A stretch of 64,000 nucleotides of DNA, from the NCBI RefSeq assembly GCF_963678635.1, contig NC_087065.1, positions 62,212,754-62,276,753 on the forward strand, given 5' to 3'. Under the pieces are notes generated by a model, which saw nothing but the letters and a program-made list of their open reading frames with translations, was not told the DNA's origin and did no database searches. The position numbers were made by a program, and so were the translations under genes. Below are positions 10,801 to 22,800 of this stretch, piece by piece; position 1 is the stretch's first letter, and each line of letters opens with the position of its first letter. The stretch is from Symsagittifera roscoffensis (lineage: Eukaryota; Xenacoelomorpha; Acoela; Convolutidae).

Positions 10801-13800
10801 CCTTCTCTAGAGTTCTCAAGACCTTCCGCACCTCATATCCTGGGGGCTGCGAACCTCTACTCTTTTTCGCTTGCGTCGTCCACGAATTTACCTTCGTCTC
10901 GCTGGTATGGAAGTAGACCGCCGCCGTGTAGCCGATGAACAGGGGGTCCCAGCCATCAGTGAAATCCTTCTGCATTTCCTCCGTCGTCATCCTCGCCATT
11001 ATGGAGGGAACTACCAAGGGACTATTCATTCCTAAGGTCATCCTCCTGACTATTGGGAACTCAGGCATGGTGGCTGGGAGGATTTCTTTCTCCATTATGG
11101 TCTCCAGCTGCCTCTTCACCAATGCGAAGCACACCTTCCAGGCAGGAATTCTCAAGATTTCTCGTCCGTCTGCCGTCAATGGGTTCAAGTTCCAGAATTT
11201 GGGATACATTTCGATGGGACCCTCTCGCTTGCCTCCCATTCTACATTGCATTTGCCCCCTGAAGTTGTACACTATTAGCTCGGCATCTTTCACCTTTCCA
11301 AAGAGTACCGGGTTGCTCATTCGCCCTCTGAGCACCTCCTGCTGACACCAATTTAACGCCGTCCCATCCAGTATACTGATAAGACTCAAGTGCGTTACAG
11401 AGTGACGATACGTTGTCACCAGGGGGTCTGGGAACGCGTACGTCACTGCTGGACCATAAATGCAGGTCACCACCTCCTCTAGGCCCCGGATTATCCCCAT
11501 TGGGTCCGACCTCATTGCCAGGCATAGGTCCGTCAGCAGAGGCATCCCTCTGTTCGTCTTCTTCCATTCTTCTCTCGAAGTTGGATTCTCATCTTCACCC
11601 GTCATGTGCCGATTTTGTATCATGAGGTATTGTACTAGCAACGTCTTCAACCCTGCGGCACACTTGTAGGAGCTGGTTTCAATGCTCGTGTGGACTCTCC
11701 CCATAGACAGAGGCTCTCCATATTCCATTAATCGATGAAACGACACCAATTCCCCATGGGTCAAGAGTACTAGTGCCAGGTACCCATCAACTCGAAGTGT
11801 CTCCACTCCTCGACTAAACATGTATGCTGGGCCCATGTTGAACAAGTATCTGGGGTAGACCAAATACAGGGCCAAGAGCAGGCTGATGGGCATGCCCAGT
11901 ATCTCCTGCACGAAGGCTCCAAAGATAGTCGCCGTGGTACCGAATATTCCTGCCAAGAATTCCTTCTCCCAGCAAGGACTCAAGAATTTGAGAATCTCGT
12001 AATCCCTCCTAGTCTTCAATTCGCCTTTGGCGTGCTCTCTCCAGAACCCTCCAATCGTCACTTCATTGGCGGCCGAGACAAATCTAGCCACCGTCATGTC
12101 TCTTGTTTCGGCCAGCTCCAGTTGTTTCTCCAGAAAACTCCAGACTTGTTTCACGAGGGGTGGTGCTTCCTCCCTTGTCTTGTTCGTGGCGTTCTCCAGC
12201 CTTGGTGTCAAAAATGGCCACCAGCCATTCTCATGGGTCAAACGATATTTCATCGATTCTAATTGCTTTTCCGTCTCGGCCACATTTCTTCTCTCGTTAC
12301 TGGGACCTCTAGACTTGCTGGTGGAGTTTGTGATCTTCACGTCCATACTCCGAAACCACAAGCTGGCCGTTAATTTGCTTATCGCCGGGTGATCGTCCCC
12401 GATGACTGGGCTGAACTTGAGTTGCCTGGCAAAGTTCGATATCTCTAGCAAGAGCACCTCGTCTAATACGATCAGGATGTCGGCTAGTCCATAAAAGCCC
12501 TTCAGTGCATGAGATATGTCCGCCCATGCCGCCGCCAATTCTGACTTGCGAAGCCTCAGGTTCGATGGCTCCAACTCCCGATCGGGGTTCGCCTTATTCC
12601 TTTCCTTCTGCGTCTTCTCGAGCTCTTTCTTTAGAACACCTAGATCCGGATATGCCTCGGTCGTCTGTTGCGTTCGTGACATCGATGGCACCCTACTCGA
12701 GCTCTGGCTTGTGGATCTTACTGTTGGCCTAGTCGGTAGTGGGAATTCCCCTGCGCCATATTCGGTATTGTTATTCAGGCCAGGATTCCTTGCCAAGTCA
12801 AAACCCCTTACTCCTCCATCCACATTCCAAGACAACCATCTGGTCTGTTCTTGGTTCGATATTCCCTCGGTGGTGTAGCCGATCATCAAGACAGCCTCCG
12901 TCGCAGACTCCCTGCATTCACCCTGGTCTTCCAACTGGAGGATGGCATTCAGCATTATCGCCATTCTCTCGTCTATTTGGGTATAATCCAGGTCCCTCAG
13001 GCGTCTGTACAGCTCATCAAGAGTAGGCTTCTTCAGGGCCGCGGGCATGGATTTCCAGAATCTGTCTGCCATTCTCTGTGACTTCGGGATGTATACAGGT
13101 ATGTGTTAACCAGCTCAAGAATTACCTTACCGGCTCAAGAATTACCTTACCGACTCAAGTATTACCCAACTCAAGAATTCTCTCGAAATGTTCCCTTGCA
13201 AATACTTGCTGTAAGTGCCGATTATCGCGAGTTCGATCAAGGTTTCTCTCTCTGTTTCTCTCGCTTGAGTATAGTTGGACTCTCAACTTTGTTTTTCAAA
13301 CTTGATCTGAAAACAGAAAGCATATTGAAACCTGACATGTCATGTTCCTAACCTAGGGACCCCCCTTTTACCAATATGGTTAAAATCTTATCATTCTCAT
13401 ATCACTTAAAACAATTCAATTGGAATTTCCTTAAAAGCATGCAGATTCATTTTATGTTTTAGCACCGTTAACTCTTTTTTTTTTTTTTTTTTTTATTCAA
13501 TTGTCATGCCAATCATATCTTTAAGATCCCTTTACCTGCGCCGCACCCCAGTACCTAACTCAAGACTCCTCCCTCACACCCGACTCGATACCCCCATGTA
13601 CCCGACTCAGGCGATGCTCAAGTAGTACTTCTTATGAAGATACACCATTATCTCAGTTTCTGCAAAGACCACATGTAGGATAGCGTACAATTCCCTCGGG
13701 CTCAGTTTGCCCCTGTTTGGGTCATACACCGGCATTGAGACTTCTGTTATCCCTCTTTCAATCATGAAGTCTGGTAATCTTGTTAGTGCCAATATCACGT

Positions 13801-16800
13801 GTTCGGGATCGATTGTGTTCCTGTCATTGACCCTCGTTACTAGGAAGCACAGATATTTGCCCGGGACTTGTCTGATCCCTCCCAGTCCTGGTCTCTGTCT
13901 GAACAGAAACTCTACATTCTGGTACTCTCTTTTGAAGTCAGCTTCCAATCTTGATTTGAAACTCATGTCCGCCGTGATGCAGATCGCGCTGGTCCTGTTT
14001 GACAGGATGAAGTCGCTATCCGTTATCATGATGTTCTCCGAGTATTCGTTGGGTATTTCGAATTTCGTTTTGAAATTCCGACCTATAGTAGGCTCTGGCT
14101 CTTCTTCCTCCAGTTCCAATTCGCTCGTTTCTCTCACTTCCTTGAGCTTCTTTATCATCAAATTTTCGGTGTGGGTAAGTCCTACCCCCACTCCCCGGAC
14201 AAAAATATTTATCGACGTCCCCGTCGATGTTGTCGGGTCTGAATTGTCCTGAGGAATGTCCAGTGGCCTGTCTGTTGCCGTCCATCCGAAAAGAGGGTCC
14301 TCTGTCTTCATGTAATTCGCTGCTGATACATCGACTTGCTGAATGCTTTGTCCTTCGCGGCTCTCGTCTTTGACATCACGCATCCACTCTAGAATCCTCA
14401 AGTTCGTGTTCTCCCTCCTCTCTATCTCACTCTGTTCGAGATCCGTTTCTAATTCTGGCGTCGAGTAGTCATCCTGCGGATAATGACCACCATCGTCAAT
14501 GACCTGCCATTCCTCTCCTGCTTCCAGTTCGCCTGCCTTCAGTAATTCCTCGCCCAATTTGTCTGGCTGTATCTTATCGATCAAGAAGTCATCCCCGTAC
14601 CTGTTGTACCTCATGCCTGTGCGTTTACGATTGCCAGTCCTGGTTTCCGGTGGTGTTGTTCGATCCGGTTCCATCCATTTCGGCACCTCGTCTTGCTCCG
14701 GGTCGTTCCAGTCTTCTTCTACAAATGATCCTGCATCAGACTCCACTCCTATCTTTTCATTGTCGTCCAAACTCAAGTTCTCATTACCATCATTTTTCTC
14801 TCTAGTGCCTTTCTCATTCACTTCACACGCTGGCTCCACCACCAGGTACTCAAGACCCTCCATGTCCTTCGGTATGCACCAATCCTCTGGGGATGGGACG
14901 TGAGGCTTCAGATTTTCATAATGTGCCGCTCGCCCAGTACTCAAGCGATAGAACCGTCCTTGTTGATGAACCTCCGTTATCATGAATGGTCCCCTCCACT
15001 TCTTGAGTAGTTTCTTTGTTCCCTTGGGCGGTATTACATTTTGGAAGACCCACACATATTGGCCCACTTCATATGGCTTTGCTCTTAATATTTTTTCGTC
15101 ATATTTCCTACGTTGCCTCATTTGCGCTTGCGCCGTGTTCCTCCTGCATAGCTCGTTCAACTCCTGTTGTCTTTTGATCGCTTCTTTCACGTATGCCTGA
15201 GGCGACGTCCTTTTCCCCTCGTATTCTGGGTAAAAGAATGTCAGAGGTATTGCTCTCTCCCTGCCTGTCAACATCATGAAAGGACTGATGCCCGTAGTTG
15301 AGTGCTGTGTACTGTTGTAGGCTCCTACTACCTGTGGCAGGTATTTGTCCCAGTCCGTCATGTATCTTGAGCAGTACACCCTTAACATGTTGACCAGTGT
15401 CCTGTTTTGTCTCTCTACCAACCCATTGGTCTGCGGATGATAGGTCGTCGAGTGTGCTTGAGCAATGTGCGATCTCTTCATCAATTCTTTTGTCAAGTCC
15501 CCCACAAAAGCTTTGCCGTTGTCCGACTGGAAAGTCATTGGACAACCATACCGCGATATCCAATGCGTTATCAGATGATCACATGTCTCTTCGGCCGAGG
15601 CTGTCTGGCACGGAACCGCTTCCGCCAACTTTGTGAAGTGATCTATTATAACCAGTATCTGGTTGTATCCCGACTCTGTCATGCAGATTTTTTGATGGTC
15701 TATCTGCACCACTTCATTGAACTCCGAGCTCTCAACGGACTTGAGGGGAAACTTCATCTTCCTTGGGTCTTTTACCTGGAGACATGCCAGGCAGGCATTC
15801 ACCCATCTCTCGCAAGCTTTTCTCATTCCTGGCCAATCAAATCTGTGAAGTATCCTTTGTTGTACTTTGTCTATCCCCTGGTGACCCATCTGGTCGTGTG
15901 ATCTGAAAAGCACCTCTGTCTGGTACAATTGTGGTAGTATGATGAGGTTGTGTTTGTGTAATATCTTTTCCTCATCTCTCCTCTTGCACGCTACCACTCC
16001 ATCAGCTGTGTGATAAAGTAAGTCTCTCTTTTCTTTGTAGAACTGGCTCAAGATCTTGTAGCTGTCTTCCTCAAGTTCCCCCTTCTCCTTGACCCCCGAC
16101 TGGATCCATTTGGAGAGGTTACTTGTCATTTTGTCATTCTTCTGGGCTCTTATTAGGTCTGACAGCCTATATCTTGCCTTGACATGCTCCTTTAACGCCA
16201 TGATCTGTCCATTCATCTCACCAGGGTTGTGGATGTCATCACTCAGTTTCACGCATATCATCCTTTTCACGATTTTCATATCATCTTCTGGCACCAGATT
16301 CGTTCTGATGTTTGAGTTGCATGATAGTTCCCTGAATGGTTTCCTTGCGACCGCAATTTTCTCAAGTTCCTCACCACCTCGCATCTCCTGTATGTCCATG
16401 TTGTATGTTCCTGAAGATGGATCCGTCTGTAACTCCCTGTCGTGGTGCCTTGTCTTCTCTTCCGCCAGTATCATGCACAGACTGTCCTGGTTTTCGCTGC
16501 TCTCATCCGAGTCTTCATCCCATCCTTCACGCTCCCCGGACAATTTTCCTTCCCCGGTTCCTTCTTCCGTGAACCTGGAACACTCCCCGGATTCTTGACC
16601 TAGTCCAGGTGTTCAGTATCTTCCTTGAACGTCACTTTCTTTTTCCTTACCCTGGTCTGCTCCAGAATGTCTTCGGGGATTTTGTCAACTAGTGACCGCA
16701 CGACATCTTTGCTGTCAGTGACGCTTCCTCTTGATGAGTCAGTATCGTTCACTGTCTCTTTTCTCCGAAGTATAGTGAATTCCGGTTTCTCTGTACCCTT

Positions 16801-19800
16801 CTCCTGGATCACTGGCTTATCATCTGATAGTTTCTCGAGCAACCTCATCAAGTCATCATCTATCTGTGCAGTTCCTGCTTCCACCTGGTTAAGATCATAG
16901 CCTTTTGCCTTGAGCGTCTCCTTCACGATCTTCGACTTGAGTATAATCTCAATCGGAATCCTCTTGCTCTTCCTCAAGATGGTCTTCTCTGGAGGCTTTT
17001 TAGGCAATTCAGGATGATCTTCTATCGGTTTGCCTGACTTGTCCAGCCATCTCGTGAGTGGAAGACTGTCGTACGTTTCCTTGTCCATGAATGAGAAGCC
17101 ATCTTTGATTTCAGGTCTGTCTGCTTCTCTTTGCTCTTGTCTCTCATAGAACTCCGTCTTCTTACTCAAGCTGTCGGCATTCTGATGTTTATCTCGCGTT
17201 CTATGCTCAATTATCATGTTGTATCCGTCCAGGCGAACTATCCACCTGCCAATGTAACTTTGGTCCATTGAGTACGTTTTCAGCCAGCTCAGTGCTCTGT
17301 TGTCGACTCGCAACTTGAATGGCTCACTGCCCAGGTATGCCCTGTATTTCTCGGAAAAGGTAACCACCGCGAACATCTCAGCTTTCGGTGCTCCGTACTT
17401 CATTTCCGTGTCACTCAGGACTTTGCTCCCGTATGCTATTGGTCTCAAGACTGTCCTCCCATTCCATTCTTGTTCTTGGTGGAGAATCCCAGAAATCGCG
17501 ACTACCGACGCATCCGTGTCCAGCACGTACATCCCTTTCTCCGTCGGCATACCCAGTACTGGTGCCTCACATAGCTCTTTCTTTATTCTCTGGAATGACT
17601 CTTCTGCTGCGTTGTTCCATGTGAACTTCTTGCCCTTGTGTCTCATTAATTGTTGCATCGGGTATACCTTGTCTGCATAGCCTTTGATGAATTCTCTATA
17701 ATAGTTAGCGAAACCCAGGAAGCTCATCAACTGGTGCTCTGTCTTCGGTGATTTCCAGGTCAGGACTGCTTCCACGGCGTCCGTATCAGGTCTGATGCCG
17801 TGCTTGTCTACCATCCTGCCCAAGTATTTAATTGAGTCCTTGAGTATCTCGCACTTTGATGGTTTACACTTTAGCCCCGACCTCTTCATGCATGCAAACA
17901 CTTCGTCTAGTCTCTCAATGTGGTCTTCCAGTGTTGGCGTCGCTATCACCACGTCATCCACGTAGCACATTACCAGGTTGCCATACTTCTTCGTTACGCC
18001 TATCAGCGCGTGTGCCATCAACCGCTGAAACGTGGCTGTGGCATTGCAAAGTCCAAACGGCATCCGTTTCCATTGAAACAGACCCAACTCGCAGGCAAAC
18101 CCTGTCTTGTCCCTGTCCTGCTTCCTTAGTGGTACTTGCCAAAAGGCCGAGCCTAAATCAAGAGTCGTAAAAAATTTTGCATCACCTAACTTCGAGAGGC
18201 TCTCATCAATCCTAGGTATGGGATAGGCATCCTTCACCGTGACGGAGTTCAGGTATCGAAAGTCACAACAAAACCTCAACTGGTCGCCTTTCTTTTTGGC
18301 CATCACTACTCCACACGCCCACGGTGACTTGGATGGTTCTATCATGTCATACTCTAGTAACGTCTCGATCTCTTTTCTACACGCGTCCGATTTGTGTGGG
18401 GTCATGCGCCTCGCCCCCTCCCTGTGTGGTACCGCGTTTTCCTCAAGTTCTATTTCATGCTCAACGAAATTGCAACACCCGATATCCGCCTTATGCCTCG
18501 AAAAAACTTCCTCGTTCCGCTCTAGTACGTCCTTGATGGCTTCGAGCTGTTCATCTTTCAGTTTGCCCCTCAAATGTTCAATCTCCGGCAGAACCGGTTT
18601 TTCATTTTGCATTTCATCTAGTGTGGGTCGCTCTGGAAAGTTCGAACAGCTCGAAAGACCATCATCCGTTTCTGACTTAAGTGATTTAATAAGACCTGAA
18701 GAATCTTTTATTTTCTGCAATCGTCTCAAGATACAAATTTTGTCCCTGTGATTGGGACAATCAACAACTTCATTTTGTTTTGAGTTCTCAATTGTTTCAT
18801 ATCGAGTTTTAACCGGTAAAGCATATCCCAGTTTCCTCCCTCTCTGTATCGTGATCGGTATATCAAGGGTATTCAACAAGACACTGACGCAGAGGCCGCT
18901 CTTCGTTATCGAAAATGATCTTCCTAAAACAGCAGCACTTTGACTATTAGGATTCGGAACTATGCACACTTGCTTGTTGTCACTTAGTTCATTGTAATTT
19001 TTCATCCTCAAACTTACGATTGCCGCTTCATTAGCTTTTAGCCTCACTCTCCTACTCAAGAATACCGGTGCTTTGTTTTCATTTGCCATTATTAAATTTA
19101 CCGGTTTGACTGCGTACCTCCTATCCGGGTTCCGTATCCTGAACATTGCGTTATTTAGATCAATCGTTACGTCGAAATTCCTGATGAAGTCTCTGCCCAA
19201 AATGAATTGGTCAGATTCATCTAGGTTTTCTACCACGATAAAGCTCATCCACAGGTTACGTTCCCCCAAATTCAGGGCTATTATCGGCGTCCTGCCCAGC
19301 ACCCGTAGGGCCCCTTTGTTTGCAGCTGACAGCCGTATTCTCGAGTCTATCAAGTCACCTTTGTCAAAGCCCATCTTCTCCCAACTTTCGATTGGTATAA
19401 CGCTCAAGACTGCTCCCGTGTCAAGCAACCCACGCAACTGAGTCTTTTTGCCACTTATATCCAGCACGTGCCCTGTCACATCTGCCTCCGTCCCGATGTG
19501 CATTGCATCTTCCTCAAGCATGGCGCAGTGTCCAATCGATCTCACTTTCAATTCTTCTTTCCCTACGTAGATTTGTCCAATTAGGTCTTCGTCACATGTT
19601 ATCATCGTCTTGGTATAGATGTTAATCCCATCTATATTTAGCATCACCTCGTGTGGACCGTAAGCTTCAGTATATCTGCTATCAACACGTACCGACTTGC
19701 TGCCCCCTCTCATGAGTAGTTCTCTCAGTGCTCTAGAAGTCGTTTGTGGGCTTATACCACTCAAATAGTCTGCATACACGTCAATGTGCATTATCGTCTG

Positions 19801-22800
19801 GTCGCTCGGCTCGCTCAAGTTTCTGGTTACCTCGTGGCCGCCCACTGTGATTATCGACATTATCCTTGCCCCGATTTTCGATATGCCAAAAGGTTTACCT
19901 GTCACCATTTTCACAGTATTGCAATTCCCGGTCTTTGTTGAGCCTGGTACAGCCTCTGGTATTTGTTTCGATCCGGTTAATGCTTCGTTAAAATTCTGTC
20001 TTTCTATCTCCAGCTTTAGTCGTTGCTCTATTTCTTTCGCAGCCAGATCCTGTTTCACTTTGGCAATTGCTTCCGTCGCCGCTTTCTCATAATTTATCAC
20101 CAGAGAATTCCCTGCCGCGGATTCTATCGCACCATTAACGTGTGTTACAGCTTTCACTGTCTTCGTTGGCAATTCCGTGCTTGTTGTTCCTAAGTTCTTC
20201 GATTCAAATTCGTTTTGCCTGTTCCGCTGATTCTGCACCGCCGCTAATGCCAACTTATGTTTGGGGTGACTCTGGTCCTTGACTGCTTCCCAGAACCAGG
20301 GACAATCCATTCTGAAGTGCCCCTCCTGGTTACAGAAGAAGCATCTAGCGCCTATCTTGATGATTAAGCCATTGTAGTACTCGTGTTCCTCCATCTGGCT
20401 CATGTCCTCCTCATCCGGTGCGTATCCTAGGCTCTTCATGCCTTGTTTGTATGTTGTGCAGTCAGCCACGTGGTGGTCCGCTGACCCGCAGTTCGCGCAT
20501 GATCTGCGCTTGTCCATATCATCTCTAGGTTTGTACCATGATGACCTCTGGGGTTGGGTTCCCCCCTGTGTGTTCCTGTTTTCCGAATATGAGTATTTCT
20601 TGGGCTTCATCAGCATGTATTCCCTTGATTTCTGTCTCATTTCTTCTGGGGTTGGTGCGCTGTCTTTCGACAATGTGTAGTATGTAGCTAACATTGTCCT
20701 TAAGTCATCACTTTTTACCCCATCAATGAACTTCGAGGCAATGCTGAAGTTTCTTCTGTTTGTCGACTCCTCTGGGTCACTCCTTCTTCTCAAGCTCTCG
20801 AGGTCATCTAGGAACCGATCTATTGATTCGTCGTCCCTCTGCCTTCTCTTTTCAAATCGCATCATCGCTTGGTGACCCTTCATTCCTGACCGGAATCGTT
20901 TCAGTAATATCTCGAAGATCTTGTCCGCGGTGTCGCGTTCTTCTTCCTTCTTTGCGACCACGCATTTCAATGCCGTGCCTTCTAAGTTGCTAAGTATGGC
21001 CGTGCATGCTTGTCTTTCATCATTTAAGTTGTCTTGCTCTAGGTGTAATCTCATCACTTCCACCCAAGTGTCGATGCATCCATCGGAGTCGTCTTTGAAT
21101 TCCTTTGGCTTCTTGAAAGTTTTTCTTGATTTTCCGTCCCTCCTATCGCTCGAGTCAGTGTTCCTCGTGGCGAAGGCCTCTAGAGTCCTGTTCATCATCT
21201 CCCAAGTGCTTGCCCATGTCATAGCATCCGGACCTGCGTTGCTGTTAGCTGTTGAGTCCCCCGGGCCAGTCGTTGTGCTTGACGTTCCATTCTTCATGAT
21301 TGTTTTAGCAGCTGTTGGTGCTATGCTCACCGTATCCAGGGTTAAGGGCAACGGTGTCGATTGCCGTTTGCCCCTTTGTGGTTCCACGAAGTCAACTCTG
21401 GTGCCTTGCGTGCGATCCGCTGCCGGTCTTTCTTGTGAGGTAGAATTTCTCAAGATTGCATCCAATTTCGTCTGTATTGCACATGAACTTTCGGCCTGAT
21501 TCTTGCTCATTGTGTCCATTCTCTTTTCCAGGCTGCCTAATTGGCTGTTGACATCATCATATCGGTTTTTCAACTGTTGCATGTCTTTTTTGATGTTCTT
21601 ATCTCGTTCTTCATAGGTGGTTTCTACCTTATCTGACATCTCCTTGAGTCTCTCATCTGTTGCCTTAGCCAGGTTAAAATAACTATCCAGATACTCGTGC
21701 TTGTTGTATCTTAATTCTTTTCTTATCACCTCTCTGTCCTCTTCACTGTGCTTTAGTTTTTTGTCAATTTGATTCAGTTTCGCCATCAAGTCACCCAGCT
21801 CAATGGTAGCCTCTTCATGGTCAGCCGTCGGTCTCTCTTTGGCCGTAGCCTCCGCTTTAGCTCGTTCCTCTCTTGGGTTGGCTTCTGTCGTCTTCGTGCT
21901 CACTGTCCCAAATGTTCGTGCTCTTTCAGCTTTTGGTTCTTCAGTCACGTTTTCTTTCGTGTTTATTCCGACCATCATTGCCAATTTTTCCGTAAAAGAT
22001 GTCTTTTTTACTTGAGAGTCTTCTTTCACCGTTTCTTCGGTGTTGCCTATTGCATCTTCCGCATTGTCTATGGGTGAGAACTCTATGGGTTTCGGATTTG
22101 GTTCTTCGGCATTGGGCATCGGAGTTGACTCCGTCGCCATGTTCCTTGTTTCATCCACACTTTGATCGGGTGTCTCTAGATCAATCTCGATGGTGGGTTC
22201 CACTCGTTCCCCTTCCGTGCCCTCTTTTGCCCTGTTCTCCGCTGCACTCCTTGTGCTGACCATGTTAACTGAAAAGTTCTTCTTTGTTATCTCTGGGCCC
22301 ATTGATGTTGTTTTGCGTAGCGACGAATTATACTTTGCTTCGGTAGGTCTTTTTTCAGCTACCGGTACCCTGCTCCGCCTCATTATTTCTATTTACAATT
22401 GCTCTTATTTACAATTTTACTATATACACAATCCTATTCTAAGAATAAAATCTTTCGAGAAAAAAAAAAATTTTCTTAATAAAAATATACAACGTGGTGA
22501 AAACCTTGTTTCAGTTCTCTTTATTAACTTTTCGAGAAACTTTCCTTATTTGTGATCTCAACCATACCTGGTTCCAATTAGTCTTGTTCTATCTTAATTC
22601 TGTCTTAAAACACTTCTTGTAATTTTACTTCGATTTTTATACTGTCCCAAGACTTCCAATTGCCGTCCCTACTCTTCTTTGTGCCGTCCCAGGCTTTTTT
22701 CTCCTGTCCCAAGACTTGTTCGGTACCGTCCCAGTACTTTCCGGCAGTGTCCCAAGACTCTTGTCCAATACTACTGTCCCCAGGCTAGTGTCCCAAGACT

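Noticed and set aside
6651-13072. Calling ORF3/ORF4 an envelope gene
   Set aside because: There is no signal peptide, no evident furin-type site and fusion peptide arrangement, and no C-terminal membrane anchor. Position alone is not enough.
8203-22259. Many + strand ORFs of 60-195 codons
   Set aside because: They lie opposite the long - strand ORFs of the LTR element, carry no domains and are shadows.
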